Assembly: GCA_012295275.1 (NCBI GenBank)
Contig: CM022665.1
Location: forward strand, 18,741,650-18,805,649
Length of the DNA: 64,000 bases
Source: Chrysomallon squamiferum
Lineage: Eukaryota; Mollusca; Gastropoda; Neomphalida; Peltospiridae
Direction of reading: 5' to 3'
Position numbers and translations under genes: made by a program. The first letter of the stretch is position 1. Each line of letters starts with the position of its first letter. Below the pieces are notes generated by a model that was not told the origin of the DNA, did not search any database, and saw only the letters and a list, made by a program, of their open reading frames with translations. Shown here one piece after another: positions 13,472 to 24,857 of the stretch.

Positions 13472-15795
13472 AGGCTTCATGCTATCAAAGCCACTGGGGC
13501 TCCATCTCATGGTAACATATGCTGCTTTAGTTGGTTGTTAATAATGTCTTATCTCAATGTATATGAATGCACATGGGGAGTTAAAGCAATGGAAAAACAA
13601 CATAAGAGTGGCTATCAGAAATTTAAAATCAAGTTTACTCAATGTGCTAGTGAAACCCCCACCCCCACCCTGACACTTAATGGTCTGATATAACAGATTG
13701 ATTACTTTATTATCAGATAACAGGTGGAAGTTTGATTTGGGAGACTTTCAAAAATTAAAACTTCTGTGTGAAGTACCTTGTGTCCTTCAAATTTTCATTA
13801 TCACTAAATTTTATTAACACCTGTTAACCACTTTATTTCAGTCTGAAATTTAAAAAACAAAACTGGTAACAAATCTTCTTTGTATTAGGGATGTTTAGCC
13901 AGTTTGCAGTCATATGGTAATCATTTGCTTTGAAAATAACCAAATATTTTCTCAGATAGCTTGAATTGTTTCTGAATGATTTTGTTATAGTTGTTTGTAA
14001 GCAGTTTTCTCGCTGACCTTCTGACATGAAATGTATATCAATATATTTCATATCTGAAGGTCAGTGTAGAAGACTGAGTGTACAGGTAGCTTGTAAGTAT
14101 AATTTACAACAGTCATATAGCATCTGTATTTGGTTCATTGGAATGTAGTATTCATTCATCCTAAACTCAGAAGAGGTAAAACTGAGTGAATAGTTTAAAC
14201 TTATTAAATTTATATGGTATAAATCTAGTCTGTAATTTAATTGTTTTGGTGGAGATATCTTTCTACAAGTATGTAATCTCGGTTTAAACAGATTATCATC
14301 ATTAATAAAACCTTTATGCTGATATGTCATTTCATTTCTTACTAGAACTGTTAAAAAATCCTGAGTAACAAGTACTTGAAGATGGATGTAACTGCTGTGT
14401 GTACTTTACCAGTGTACTGTTTTTTTACTTACACTAGTAGATATATTTTTATCTGTAACCACTAAGAACAGGTGAAGCTGTTTCTTTTTGGAATATGTGT
14501 GTTGCTTTACTCATGTCATTTCACACTGAAAAGAAAAAAGAATGATGGTTATGTTATCTGAGATGTGAAGATGTTGAATCAGTTGAAATTCTTTAGTTGT
14601 TCTTGTATCTACACTATCTGACTGTCCACTTGTGTCCACTGAATTTGTGTTAGAGGGGAAAACAGTAAATATTAATGAACTTAAATTCTGATATAATTTT
14701 AAGCATATTTATGAGATATGTCCATAAAAATTCTGTTAATTGAAGATGGTATTATAATCCAGAGTGTAGCCAAGAATAATGCCAGTTGACATACAGTCAT
14801 TGGAAAACTTTTAAACTTTGATTTTTTTTAAATTGAAAAATGAGTTTAGCATCTCTTTCTTTCTTTTTCAATTTTCTCTTAAAATATAACAATTGTCCCC
14901 CCACCCCCAAAAAAAAGCCATCCCTAAAAAACCCTAAGTAGAATTACAAAAATGTCTGTGGTTAATTATTAAAAATACATTTCTTTGTTTATTTGTATAT
15001 ATGTACAGAAACAGACATTTTCAAATAAAGGCAGGCCAAATACACACACTTTTAAATAAGAAATTATCTGAATTCCTACTTAAAATTTATCATCTACGAC
15101 TATTTTCTGCAATTTTCAAACAGTTTGTCTCATCAGTGTGAGTGATTGACTTGGAATATTCCTGTTGAATACCTCTGGCATAAATGATGGACATTTGGAA
15201 TGGAAGCCAGAGCAAAGTGCCAGAAATGTAGAAGATATTGTCCATGTAATTAGGCAGTATAACAACACAGTGATAATTACATATCTTCAACACTGGCAGT
15301 ATTTTCTCTGTACCCATTTTACATAAGCATTGTCTTCCAACATTATCCGTGTCTTGTACTTTTAAGTTTTTAACCTTCTGAAAGTTCACAGTTTCTAATT
15401 ACATCTTTTTTGAACAGTGTTTTATAGTAGTCATTATTTAATTTTTTAATATGTTGTATTTTATGAGGTTAATAATAATTATATTATCTTAAAGATTTTT
15501 GCATATGACTGGTTTATATTCGGGAAAAAAAAAAGAGGTAAAAAATGAATTATGATTGTTTTATAGCGTGGTAATGCTCACATCATGTTTAAAAACCTGT
15601 TTATAAGGAATGTAAGGAAGGAATGTAATTATATATTGGAATATATTGTAGATCATTGTTTTTCATTGTTAATAAAGATGAGAGGTTTTGGGTGGGTGAA
15701 TGTTGTTGTGCATTGTTTTCTTATTTTTTAATATTAAAAACTTGCATTTTTACTTTTCTTTTCTTTATTTACTTTAATATTTTTTAATAATAGTT
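13472..15795. other. Intron-like DNA, no gene recognised
   Basis: CpG is extremely scarce here: counting by hand, only two CG dinucleotides occur in 14001-15000. There are short C-rich (about 13657-13671, 14897-14906) and A-rich patches, and minus-strand frames of 70-100 codons without recognisable motifs. Nothing supports a gene. Confidence 0.45.
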
Positions 15796-16216
15796 TTAAA
15801 ATTTTTTGTTTGTTTTAAAATAGCTGAAGAATAATCACTTTAAAATAACTTATTAGTAAAAAGGTTAATACTCTATATTCTGCATACTGAGCACCATATG
15901 TATTATTGATTTTCAGAATCCATTAAATCAGATTAGTTTAAATTAAATTTAATTTGTTGTATTAGAAGTGGGCAGAATTTTTAAAATTCAGTTTGTTTAA
16001 AACAGTTGAAGAATAATCACTTGAAAATAAAATGTCATTAAAACAGTTAATACTTGATACTGAGCAGCAGATTTATTACTGACTCTTGATGTTTTTCAGA
16101 ATCCTTTAAACCAGATTACAAATATATGTATTTCTTCTTTTTCATCATACATTTTCTATTACTTTTCATTTTTATTCTTCAGTTTTATTAATTTATGTAT
16201 TAATAATGCATATGTA

Positions 16217-16260
<44 letters not shown>

Positions 16261-16455
16261 CACACAAATACACACATAAAATTAATAAATACATTAAAAA
16301 CGACTGATTATTTTTTTTTTTTTTTTTTTTTTTGAAAGTGTACAGAATATTTAAAATTTAGTTTGTTAAAACAGCTGAAGAATAATCACTTTAGACTGAA
16401 CAGAGTGATTCTGTATTGTGCAGTGACTGACCTTCTCAGCACAAAATGTATTATT
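15796..16455. repeat. Diverged tandem repeat, about 182-bp unit, three copies seen
   Basis: The word GAAGAATAATCAC starts at 15826, 16008 and 16377 and is flanked each time by related sequence. Upstream is AAAATT(C/T)AGTTTGTT with AAAACAG or similar; downstream is GAGCA..ATGTATTATT or its variant. The first two copies also share TTTTTCAGAATCC..TAAA.CAGATTA at their 3' ends. Spacing is 182 bp and then 369 bp, close to twice the unit, so a middle copy seems to have been lost or overwritten by the GT and poly-T arrays at 16219-16333. Copies are roughly 15796-15937, 15966-16118 and 16334-16455. Confidence 0.75.
16219..16333. repeat. (GT)n with inverted (CA)n, then poly-T
   Basis: About 19 GT dinucleotides (16219-16257) are followed after AAA by a shorter ACAC-rich arm (to about 16277), giving a self-complementary structure. 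A run of 23 T follows (16311-16333). The cluster lies between copies of the 182-bp tandem unit. Confidence 0.9.
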
Positions 16456-17030
16456 AAGAAGAAAAATGTGTAAGCCACTTCCTGACAGCAAAACATTTTA
16501 ATAAAGTTTGAACTCATTTTCAACCTTGAATATGTGTCCTCTGCTCTGGAGGGTGGAATCTCATACCAGTTTGAATATGGACATTGCATCTTGCTTATAC
16601 ATATTTATTTTATTTGCACAGTAATAAAATTCAATATATAATAGATTTATTTTAACTTCTGTATTACATCATACTTGGCAGTGACAAGGATTGTTGAAAG
16701 AAAAACAAAAATAAATTAAGTTACAAAAAATATTATCGTTAGACATTAGAGTACATTAATATCACATCTAAAACATTTCATTCTTCTTTCTTTTATTTTC
16801 TTTTTCCTTTCTTTTTTTTCTTTCCTTTTTTTTATTTTCTGCTGGAATCTTTTCAACCATTTCATCTTGGAAAGTTTACTTTTTTTTTCTTTTTTGTTCC
16901 TTCTTCAGCAGGTGTCTGTAGAAGGTAATTTCACATTGCTACAGTTGCAGACACAAACCTTCGTTCTCACGGCTATAGAATGAAATGTTACTAACTTTAG
17001 CTTGGCAGCAGAATACATCTTGTGGTAGTA

Positions 17031-17065
<35 letters not shown>

Positions 17066-18428
17066 TTTTTTTTTTTTTTTTTTTTTTTTTGATGTGTGTT
17101 ATCTGGCACAAGAAAAAATAAAGATAAATACATGCATGTTTTCACTCATCTTTCTTACTAGACTCTCCATCATGTGAGGAAAGTTTGTTTGGCGTGTTTC
17201 CAGCTATTGGCAACGTTTATATCATTTTGCCACTGACTTATTCTCTGAGGTAATTTGATGTTTGTGAGACGGCGTTTAATAACAGGTTGAACAGATTTAT
17301 TGCTTAAACAGCACTATTCTTTGAATATGCTGCTGCTGCTTTTTTATTTTTTTATTTTTTGTTACTTCAATCCTTAGAAAGAACGTTGAAGTTGGTTTTG
17401 TTGCTTTTTGTTGTTTGTTTGTTTTTTTAAAGCATTCCAAACCTTTTTTTTTTTTTTTTTTTCTGTGGTTATTTCTGCATTTTCAAACAAAGAACAAAGA
17501 ATATCTCTTCTGCCATACAACAAAATAAAAAATAAATAAAAAAAATAAATAATAATAATAATAATAATAATAAAAGTTAGAATTGTTAATGAAACACAGG
17601 TCAGTGGAAATATGTTCAGGTTATTAAATTTTTTTTACAAACAGAAACTGGATGACAGATAACAAATTTTTTTTTTTTTTTTTTTTTTTTACACTGATGA
17701 GAGACATGACCATTATTGTTCAGTAAAGGTTATTTTCATTTTTCCCAATGCTATGTGACTTCATTGGGTTTTATTTATTTATTTATTTAAAAAACATTGT
17801 CTTACTCTATGTACTGGAATGTTTATATAAAAGAACTCATGCTTTCAATCATCATTGTTATTATTAATATATCATGAAAAAAATATCTATCTTTTGACTC
17901 CTTAATGATTACATATTATTAAATTAAACACATAAATATTTATTTTCCTTAATTACTTTGTGTACCATTCTTGAATTAAGCAAAAGGACTATGTTAGAAA
18001 TATATGTTTCTAATTATAGAAAAGTTTAAAATAATTAAAATCACTTCACAGGAATTTATAACAGAAAACAGTTTATTTTGAAAGTGGATTCCAGTCATTG
18101 ATTCATTTAAAATGTTTATTGTAAGAGAAATTACATCTCTTATTAGATACACACTGGAAGATTGTTAAAGAAAACTGACAGATACTACTGTAGTCAGAGA
18201 ATACAAAACATGATTAATTACTTCAGTTGTTTGAGCTGTCAGTGTTTGGAATGAAAGCAGTGTGAATCTAGCTAAGCACTTTTTGCACTCTTTAAAGAGT
18301 ATCATTCTTAGAATTTTACCAAAAAAAAAATCATGCAAGATTCTGGTTAAGATGTCTGAATGAGAAATTTTGTATGTGAGATGTTTCTTCTTCTTTTATT
18401 TTATTTATTAATTTTTCATTTTTTGTTA
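16456..18428. other. Intron-like DNA with homopolymers
   Basis: AT-rich, with T-runs at 17444-17462 and 17667-17690, an AAT array at 17549-17572, and a T-rich block at 16790-16890. The segment 17150-17300 is repeat-free with three CG dinucleotides, but no exon could be built in it. No gene is recognised. Confidence 0.4.
17032..17090. repeat. (TA)n followed by poly-T
   Basis: About 15 TA dinucleotides run into ACAA and then 26 T. The same layout, an alternating AT run followed directly by T, recurs at 24819-24857 and 25508-25547. Confidence 0.95.
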
Positions 18429-18660
18429 ATATTATTATTATTACCATCATCATCATAAATAACATTATTATTATTATTATTGTTATTGTTGTTATTGTTA
18501 TTATTGTTATTGTTATTATTATTACTTACTAACTTATTTTTTTATTTATACTGTTTTAAACCTTTTAATGTTTGTTTTAACATACTATAATAACTGTTGT
18601 AACTTTACATTATTTTTATTTTTAATTTGTTATTATTATTATTATTATTATTTTTTTTTT
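18429..18660. repeat. (TTA/TTG)n triplet-rich region before the exon at 18666
   Basis: Interrupted ATT and GTT triplets from about 18429 to 18530 and again at 18630-18650, ending in an uninterrupted T tract. The final T tract doubles as the polypyrimidine tract of the acceptor TTTACAG that ends at 18665, so the repeat may influence recognition of the exon. Confidence 0.85.
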
Positions 18661-18665
18661 TACAG

Positions 18666-18788
18666 ACAATGAATGGTGCGAGCAGAGTTCCAAAATGTCT
18701 ATTTGATCCAGCCATATTTTCGTTCCGGTCTATCAATCGAGGGTACAGTGCTCTCACACCCGTTGAAGAACCATCTTGTGCTTACTGA
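18666..18788 (+). CDS. Candidate terminal exon, possibly muscleblind-like (MBNL) C-terminus
   Basis: A strong acceptor (T tract then TTTACAG, ending at 18665) is followed by 40 sense codons and a TGA at 18786-18788, open from the first exon base. The reading begins TMNGASRVPKCLFDPAIFSF and ends PSCAY. It contains five CG dinucleotides in about 120 bases within CpG-depleted DNA and is the clearest coding island in this half. As remembered, vertebrate MBNL1/2 carry NGATAVFNTGIFQYQQAL in the C-terminal region; the shared pattern is NGA[ST]..V..LF[DN]..IF.[FY] with a small insertion. MBNL proteins are CCCH zinc-finger splicing regulators, but no zinc finger lies in this window. The family call is tentative. 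The next frame also has an ATG-initiated ORF starting at 18673, but it meets TGA at once when read from upstream. An in-exon donor (GAGG/GTACAG, about 18742) cannot be excluded. Confidence 0.5.
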   Translation, partial: TMNGASRVPKCLFDPAIFSFRSINRGYSALTPVEEPSCAY

Positions 18789-18799
18789 CAACCTAACTG

Positions 18800-19190
18800 A
18801 GTATAATACACACATACACTGTGTATGTATATACATGTATATGCTATGCGTGTATATGATCATGTACATATTTGCCCTATCTATATGACAGCATACATAT
18901 TTGTTATATATGTATATAGGACAGTGCACATATATGCTATGTCTGAAACAGTACCCATGTATGGTATGTGCATATAACAGTACATATGTATGCTGTGTAT
19001 TAATAATACACAAATGCTAGGTATGTATGTAACAATACTCTCATATGCTGAGTATATATGTGATAATTCACATGTATGTTTCACAGAACACAATTGTATT
19101 CTGTGTATATAAGGAAAGTATACCCTTTGAGTATGTGAACACACACACACACACATATATATACTATGTGTATATATGACAGTAAAATGA
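18800..19190. repeat. Diverged minisatellite, about 30-bp unit, just after the 18666 exon
   Basis: Roughly a dozen degenerate units built from TATGCTATGTGTATATATGA followed by CAGTACACA-like sequence, beginning about 12 bases after the stop codon and ending in a short CA/TA run (about 19140-19165). Minus-strand frames across it give Tyr/His/Cys/Ile-rich peptides that simply reflect the repeat. If the 18666 exon is terminal, this is 3' UTR. Confidence 0.8.
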
Positions 19191-19197
19191 CAATGCA

Positions 19198-19231
19198 AGT
19201 GGACCTTAGTGTTGGACTGACCTGGTCCACT
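19198..19231. other. Perfect 8-bp inverted repeat at the minisatellite edge
   Basis: AGTGGACC (19198-19205) and GGTCCACT (19224-19231) can pair with an 18-base loop. It lies where the 30-bp minisatellite gives way to unique sequence and could be a small RNA hairpin in a 3' UTR. Its short length means chance is possible. Confidence 0.4.
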
Positions 19232-19236
19232 GTAAA

Positions 19237-19325
19237 AATAAATGGCAGCCTTGATTGAAATGCTTCACAGTTGCAGCTTTCTTCACATGGTGGAACCTCT
19301 ATTTTTCAGCCCTTTTTTAAATAAA
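19237..19325 (+). promoter_or_regulatory. Two candidate polyadenylation hexamers (AATAAA)
   Basis: AATAAA is present at 19237-19242 and 19320-19325, about 450-540 bases downstream of the stop of the 18666 exon. The hexamer is common by chance in AT-rich DNA, so support comes only from position and strand. Confidence 0.25.
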
Positions 19326-19432
19326 ATATAGTTTTGCTTATGACATGGATAAAGACAGTGACAACAAGAATGAAGAGATACTCTCACTTTCAGGGCAGAA
19401 TTCTGAAGGATTTGCAACCACCTATTGTTGGT

Positions 19433-19712
19433 GGAAAATGACTGAATTTTGAATGATGTAGCAACTATATATTTTTTACCATTAAAGTGACTGAATTCTG
19501 GTTTGGCAGATTGAATTTTTTGTTGTCAAAGTAGCTATGTACTGAACCGTTTTGATAACTGTACTTTTTGCAGTTAAAGTGATTTTATTCTGATTTGTTT
19601 GGAACTAAAACATTTTTACAGTCAAAATGACTGAATTCTGAAAGGCATGGCACTGACAGTCAAATTGATTGAATTGTGAATGTTTGGCAACTTTGGCAAC
19701 TATGTTTTTTTT
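19433..19712. repeat. Diverged minisatellite, about 45-48-bp unit, six copies
   Basis: Units share AGTCAAAATGACTGAATTCT, then a TTTGGCAACTATG-like section and a T-rich end with TTTTAC/TTTTGC. Copies begin near 19433, 19481, 19526, 19573, 19619 and 19657, with many substitutions and one shortened unit. It is the second tandem array downstream of the 18666 exon. Confidence 0.75.
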
Positions 19713-19980
19713 TATAAGAACAGTTATATCTCAGGACAGAACAGCATCTGGTGGACATCTCCCAGACACAATGAAGGCTGCGTGGAGGACATCTTATTTC
19801 TCCTAGTTCTCCGTCACTTGAGACAAGCCTCATTTCACTGACTTCTGCTTCAACCAACTGGATCAGGGAAATGCGCTATTTAATATTTGTCTTGTGATAT
19901 TTAAAAGCTTTTTTCTTTGAAATGTTCTATTGTAAATTCAGCTTTTCAAAAAATAATGTTTTGCTTCACACATATATATA

Positions 19981-20045
19981 TATTATATATAGTATATATA
20001 TATATTATATATAGTATATATATATATTATATATATATATTATAT
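19981..20045. repeat. 22-bp AT tandem repeat, about three copies
   Basis: The unit TATTATATATAGTATATATA plus TA is repeated nearly exactly, then decays into plain TA. It is AT-only apart from one G per unit. Confidence 0.9.
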
Positions 20046-22254
20046 TTTTTTTGTTGTTTATTTTTTTTTGCTGTTACTGTTCGATTCTTATGCTGATCAG
20101 CTGAATAGATTAGGTTGGATGAAAAGTTATTCGTGTTTCGAATTACCAGGCTTTTCTACTATTAATGATAATCTTAAATATTTTATTTGCATTTCAATGT
20201 TTGGATTTTAAACAAAACAAAATTAGAAATTAAAATGTTGAATTTATAGTTAGAGCTTTGTACTGTCACATACGTGATCTGAAAAGCTAATAAGTGTAAT
20301 TAATTCAGCTTTAATCTTTCCTGAAACTTAACAAATCTAAAAGCATTTTTTATACATACATATATATATATTTTTTTTTATAAGTATTATGATCTCTGCT
20401 GAAACTGTTTGTTTGTTTGTTTTCGTTATCTTTCATTGTTATAAGTTTGCTTTTGATCTAGCATATGTAATTAAATATTTTATAAATATCTTTTTTATTT
20501 TGATTTTGATTTTTTTTAAAGATAGCAATCCAATATATAAATACATACGTGTGAATATTAAGCCACTGAGCAGTCCATTCTATCATTTAAGGAGGGAATA
20601 TTTAGCTGTCACTATGGCAACAGATTATTTTAATGTAATAAAACCTATCTGTATAATTTTGAACATGCATACAGTATGTACATTGTAAACATGTACTGCA
20701 TTTACATTACTGTGAGTTCATATATTTACCTCTGATATTCGGATTAGTGACAGTTATAAATTCTCATTTCGGTTTCGATTTCCTTGCATATATAAATTTT
20801 CATGTCAGAGAATTATGTATATTTTAATGAGCATGTTTTAAAAACAGCAGTTGTTTTGTTTCAGGAAAGATAAAATGGTTTCTATTTGTTGTCTGACTGA
20901 GTCAAAACAAATATTTTTAATAACAGTGTGAGCAAACTTGAAAATTTACTGCAGATGTTTTGGCGGTTTTTGTTTTGTTTATTTTCTTGTTTATCTTTTT
21001 CTGTGTTATATTCATACCATTACAAAATACATTTTACATGGTTTTTCTTCATTCATTTCAGAGAGAGAAAGATAATGAGGGAGTATGTGTGGGGGAAAAC
21101 AATATAGAAGGATAGTTGGAATGAAAATGAATGAAAAAGATAATGGTATGGCAGCAAAGACTCTAAACAATGGCTAAACCATCTGAATAAACAAATTTGT
21201 CCATGCATTTAACATTTTCCATTATATTCATCAATACTTTTATATAATTACAATTTATTTGTACATCTGCAGGTTAATAGGGAGTTCTATATTGTCATAG
21301 ATGAAATTATTAATTCCTGCTTTTTACTTTTGTGTGGAAACCTTTTCCATGTCGGTCAACTATTGAATCCGTAATCCATAAATCCTGTGTCAGCTTTTAC
21401 TTTAATGTGACATGCATTTACCATTACTTACAATAATAAAATCTGTGTAGTACTTCATATGACCTACAGCTGTAGCCATTGAAAGACTTTGAAAATGAAA
21501 CAAAAAAATAAGACTGAAAATGTACTTCGTATGTCATACAGAATGTTGCACAAGATTTATATATCCATGTAAAAAATTTAAAATGTAACCTGCAGCCACT
21601 GGTTAAATTACTGTAAAATAAAAAATAAAATTGGAGAAAAAAAAACATGAACTATTATTTTTGATGTCAGTTTCTATTGATCTGCTATAAAAATATATGT
21701 TTTGACTTTGTCAGTATTGTTCTGTTTTGCTGTTACTAATTAGTTGTATTTTATTATTATATTTTTTTAATGTTGACACTAACAAATGACTATACATATA
21801 TTTATACACATATATGTATATTAAAACTAGTTTGACCTGACATTTGTAATGGCTTGTTTTTGTTTAGATTTTCTTTCTTTTTCACATATTAATGAAATAA
21901 ATATTTACTGCTTAATTTGTATTACATGTTAACTTTTTCATTTTTTAAAATTGTTTTTAAAGTAGGATGTTATTTTGTCATTTTAACTGTTCTAGTTTGA
22001 TCAAGAATTGTTTTTGGTTTTTTTAAATTTGTTACATGAATTTTGAAAACTCTTGTATCTGATTTGTATCTGTATGGTTTCTTCAAAATGAAATGAATCT
22101 TTTTCTTTCTCATTTTTTTAAACATTTATTTATGTAATTATTGTAGAAAGTAATTCAGTAGTCAGCTGAAGAAAAACTAAATTTAAAAGAAATGAAATAC
22201 AGTGCTATTATTTTTTTTCAGAAGATAAAATTTATTTATTACTTTACTGCTTCT

Positions 22255-22276
22255 CAGAGAGAGAGAAAGAAAGAGA

Positions 22277-22368
<92 letters not shown>

Positions 22369-22376
22369 AACAAACA
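22255..22376. repeat. (GA)n then (CA)n compound microsatellite
   Basis: A short GAGAGAAAGA segment leads into about 37 CA dinucleotides (22278-22352) and interrupted CACACAAA sequence. The same GA-then-CA order occurs at 47564-47709. Confidence 0.97.
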
Positions 22377-22440
22377 CTCACACAGTGACAGACTGTAAAA
22401 CTTAGTCATAGACATTTGAAAAAAGTTATGAGATTAGATT

Positions 22441-22790
22441 CCACAAACTGCCTGTTTAAATTACCTCCTTCAAAATTTATATCCATTTTGTGAATTGGCC
22501 AAATCTACATAATGCTGTTTACTACAGCCCAATGCCTGAATCATAAGCTGTCACAGTTATCTGCTTCCATGGAATCAGGTAATTGTTTAAAATGTGTAGA
22601 TTTGCCCATCTGTTCTCAGTGATGGATGAATGGGCTGTAATGCACATTTTATTAAATTATCAGGCAGCTGGATGTGAACAGGTCAAGTCACACTGGAATT
22701 GAAATGTTTGGTATACATAAATCAACACTCTCACACCTTTCCCTGCTGTGTCTGTTCTCAAACTGGCTCATTTTAAAACCTTGATTAAAG
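22441..22790. other. Repeat-free block, possible conserved noncoding element
   Basis: This block has balanced composition and no simple repeats, unlike its neighbours. It includes a near inverted repeat (GGCCAAATCTACAT near 22497 and TGTGTAGATTTGCCC near 22595) and the core TAATTG typical of homeodomain sites. No frame looks coding. Calling it regulatory is only a guess from texture. Confidence 0.2.
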
Positions 22791-22791
22791 C

Positions 22792-22793
<2 letters not shown>

Positions 22794-22827
<34 letters not shown>

Positions 22828-22860
22828 TATTATTATTTTTTTTTTTTTTTTTTTTTTTTT
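22794..22860. repeat. Poly-T tract interrupted by ATT triplets
   Basis: About 67 bases of T broken only by a short ATTATTATTA segment in the middle. A small ATT microsatellite has expanded inside a homopolymer. Confidence 0.97.
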
Positions 22861-24048
22861 CCCATTGAATTTTGTGAGTTGACTGTTTAAAATTCTTTGT
22901 TAAACATTACAAAATAAAAATAGTATTGAGATCCAGAAACAAAATTTCGGGTACTAAATTGGTTCAGTTATATTTGGTTCTGAACTGATTCATATAATCA
23001 ATTGATTTTCTAAACAGAATCAAGAAAAATTAACTCTGTAGATCCAAAAGATGACCAAATTCTACTGGCTAAAGTCATTTGCAAGAAATTTAACATTGCT
23101 TTACTAAAGAAGTTTTTAAAATTATTTTTCACTCTTTTTCCTTTGTATGAATTTAATTTATTTTCTGATGTTTGTTGTAAAATATCTTCTAAAAATATTT
23201 GAACATTTCATTATAGATACAAATCTTTATTGCTCAGGGTGAAAATGAAAGAAAAAATTTCAGTGTCTGTTTGCATTTAATATTATTCTTTTTTATCTTG
23301 AACACATAGAAGTGTCTTGTTCTGTGTAAATATCTTTTCTACAAGTTATTTTTCATTGCTGATAAATGGCAAAAAATGAGATACCATATTGTATTTTCAG
23401 AAATAGTTGAATGTATAGTTACTTTTTACTTATTTTCATAGTTCATTGCTTGTTCATGCTGATCTGTTTTGTAAACACTGGTTAAACATTGTGGTAATCA
23501 TAAATCCCTGTTTTTAAAAAAACAAAAACAATAGTGGCAAAAAATGTAGTGCATCAGCATAATACCTGACAGATTAGGAATGGTAAATATTATACACATT
23601 TTTTAACTTCAGAACAACTAAGCAGTGATGTGTGCAACACTGTCATCATCATTATCATCATCTCAATACTAACTGATTATACAGCATCCTTTTAACCAGA
23701 AACACCAGAACAACTGTAGCAATGGGGTAGCAGACTAACAATGTTGTTGGTGAATATGGCAGGGGTGCTTTGGAACATTCTCCCCTTTGAAAATTTTAAA
23801 ATGTAGATACTGGAAAAATAACTGTAATGGCTTCTGGACTTTATATATAATATTTGATTGTGATAAAATGTAATGCTATTCTATATAAATTAAATCTGGT
23901 GTAATAAGAATGAAGATTATTTATCCATTGACTGTTTAGCATATCACAGCAAGCTTATTTGATAGATAATTATATAGATCTATATGCAGATGTAATAGTA
24001 GTCTGTTAATATACAAATAGCATTCTGTAAAACTGTAAAATTCTTTAG

Positions 24049-24123
24049 ATGATGACCTCAACTGGTCAAGTTAGTGGTGCAGCAGCTACCACCCTTGCCA
24101 CCCTGTTCCAGCAGCCATTTTAA
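24049..24123 (+). CDS. Candidate terminal exon, Ala/Thr-rich, possibly MBNL-like C-terminus
   Basis: An acceptor (AAATTCTTTAG ending at 24048) is followed by 24 codons, starting MMTSTGQVSGAAATTLATLF and ending QQPF, then TAA at 24121-24123. The other two frames hit stops early. The segment is much richer in GC than its surroundings. The pattern VSGAAATTLAT....PF resembles VSAATTSATSVPF, which follows the NGA..VF..IF segment in vertebrate MBNL1/2 as remembered. The order of the two candidate exons on this strand is therefore the same as in MBNL. Ala/Thr-rich sequence is low complexity, so the similarity could be chance. It could encode an alternative C-terminus of the same transcript as the 18666 exon. 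Confidence 0.45.
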   Translation: MMTSTGQVSGAAATTLATLFQQPF

Positions 24124-24125
24124 TA

Positions 24126-24280
24126 TAATTTCTTCCATTCTGTATAATGTAATTTCATACCTTCTATATTACCCAATATACCGTAATTTCTTACATTCTG
24201 TATTACTCTGTATAATATGATTTCTGACACACTGCTGTGTTACTTTGTGTAATGAAATCTCTTACTCTCCTACTTTATGA
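24126..24280. repeat. Diverged minisatellite, about 34-bp unit, directly after a stop codon
   Basis: Units beginning TAATTTCTTACATTCTGTAT start at 24126, 24150, 24184, 24218 (as TGATTTC) and about 24255 (as AAATCTC), spaced 24, 34, 34 and 37 bases. The array starts two bases after the TAA of the 24049 exon and would be its proximal 3' UTR. Confidence 0.75.
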
Positions 24281-24397
24281 CTGATGTGATATTGACTTTC
24301 AGCATGTCAAGATAAATTATCAGACTTTAATATCAGTGTGATGTTGTACCACCTTTCACACTTAAACATATTTGCTGATAGAGGCTTAGTTTTTTAG

Positions 24398-24431
<34 letters not shown>

Positions 24432-24816
24432 GCCATCCTCCATGACTCTGTGGTCATGTCATTAAGTTTGAAACAGATAGGGATGTGTTTGTATCAAAGT
24501 TCTCAGTGTGTCGCTGTGTGTGATCTGTCAAGGTCAGCAGGGGGGCATGGTGTTAGTAACATCATGTTTTATCTCGGTAAACTCTTAACATTTGTGAAGA
24601 TAATAATAAAGCAAGGATGGGTTTGATGATGCATTACAGCTTCTGCCATGATGGCCATGTAACAACATTCCACAATGTTTGACCAGATGTATGTTACTGC
24701 AATATTTCTGACCTCATTATTCTGACACTTGCTCTTCATGCAGGATAGCATTTATTTTTTTTCCATACTTGTTTTTCATCACTGTAAAACACTGACAGGA
24801 CTGTCTGATTAAAACA

Positions 24817-24818
<2 letters not shown>

Positions 24819-24856
<38 letters not shown>

Positions 24857-24857
24857 T
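24819..24857. repeat. (AT)n followed by poly-T
   Basis: Fifteen AT dinucleotides pass directly into about ten T. The layout matches 17032-17090 and 25508-25547. Confidence 0.95.

Larger units (their letters stand above)
19713..24048. other. Intron or 3' UTR-like DNA, no clear exon
   Basis: The block 19735-19880 is GC-richer, has three CG dinucleotides, and is fairly open in several frames on both strands (a 65-codon minus frame ends at 19660), so strand and coding status cannot be decided. CG is somewhat more frequent around 20080-21530. The rest is AT-rich with the repeats listed. No protein family is recognised. Confidence 0.4.

Noticed and set aside
18699-19198. Minus-strand frames of about 105 codons rich in Tyr, His, Ile and Cys
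   Set aside because: They run through the 30-bp minisatellite and overlap the better supported + strand exon.
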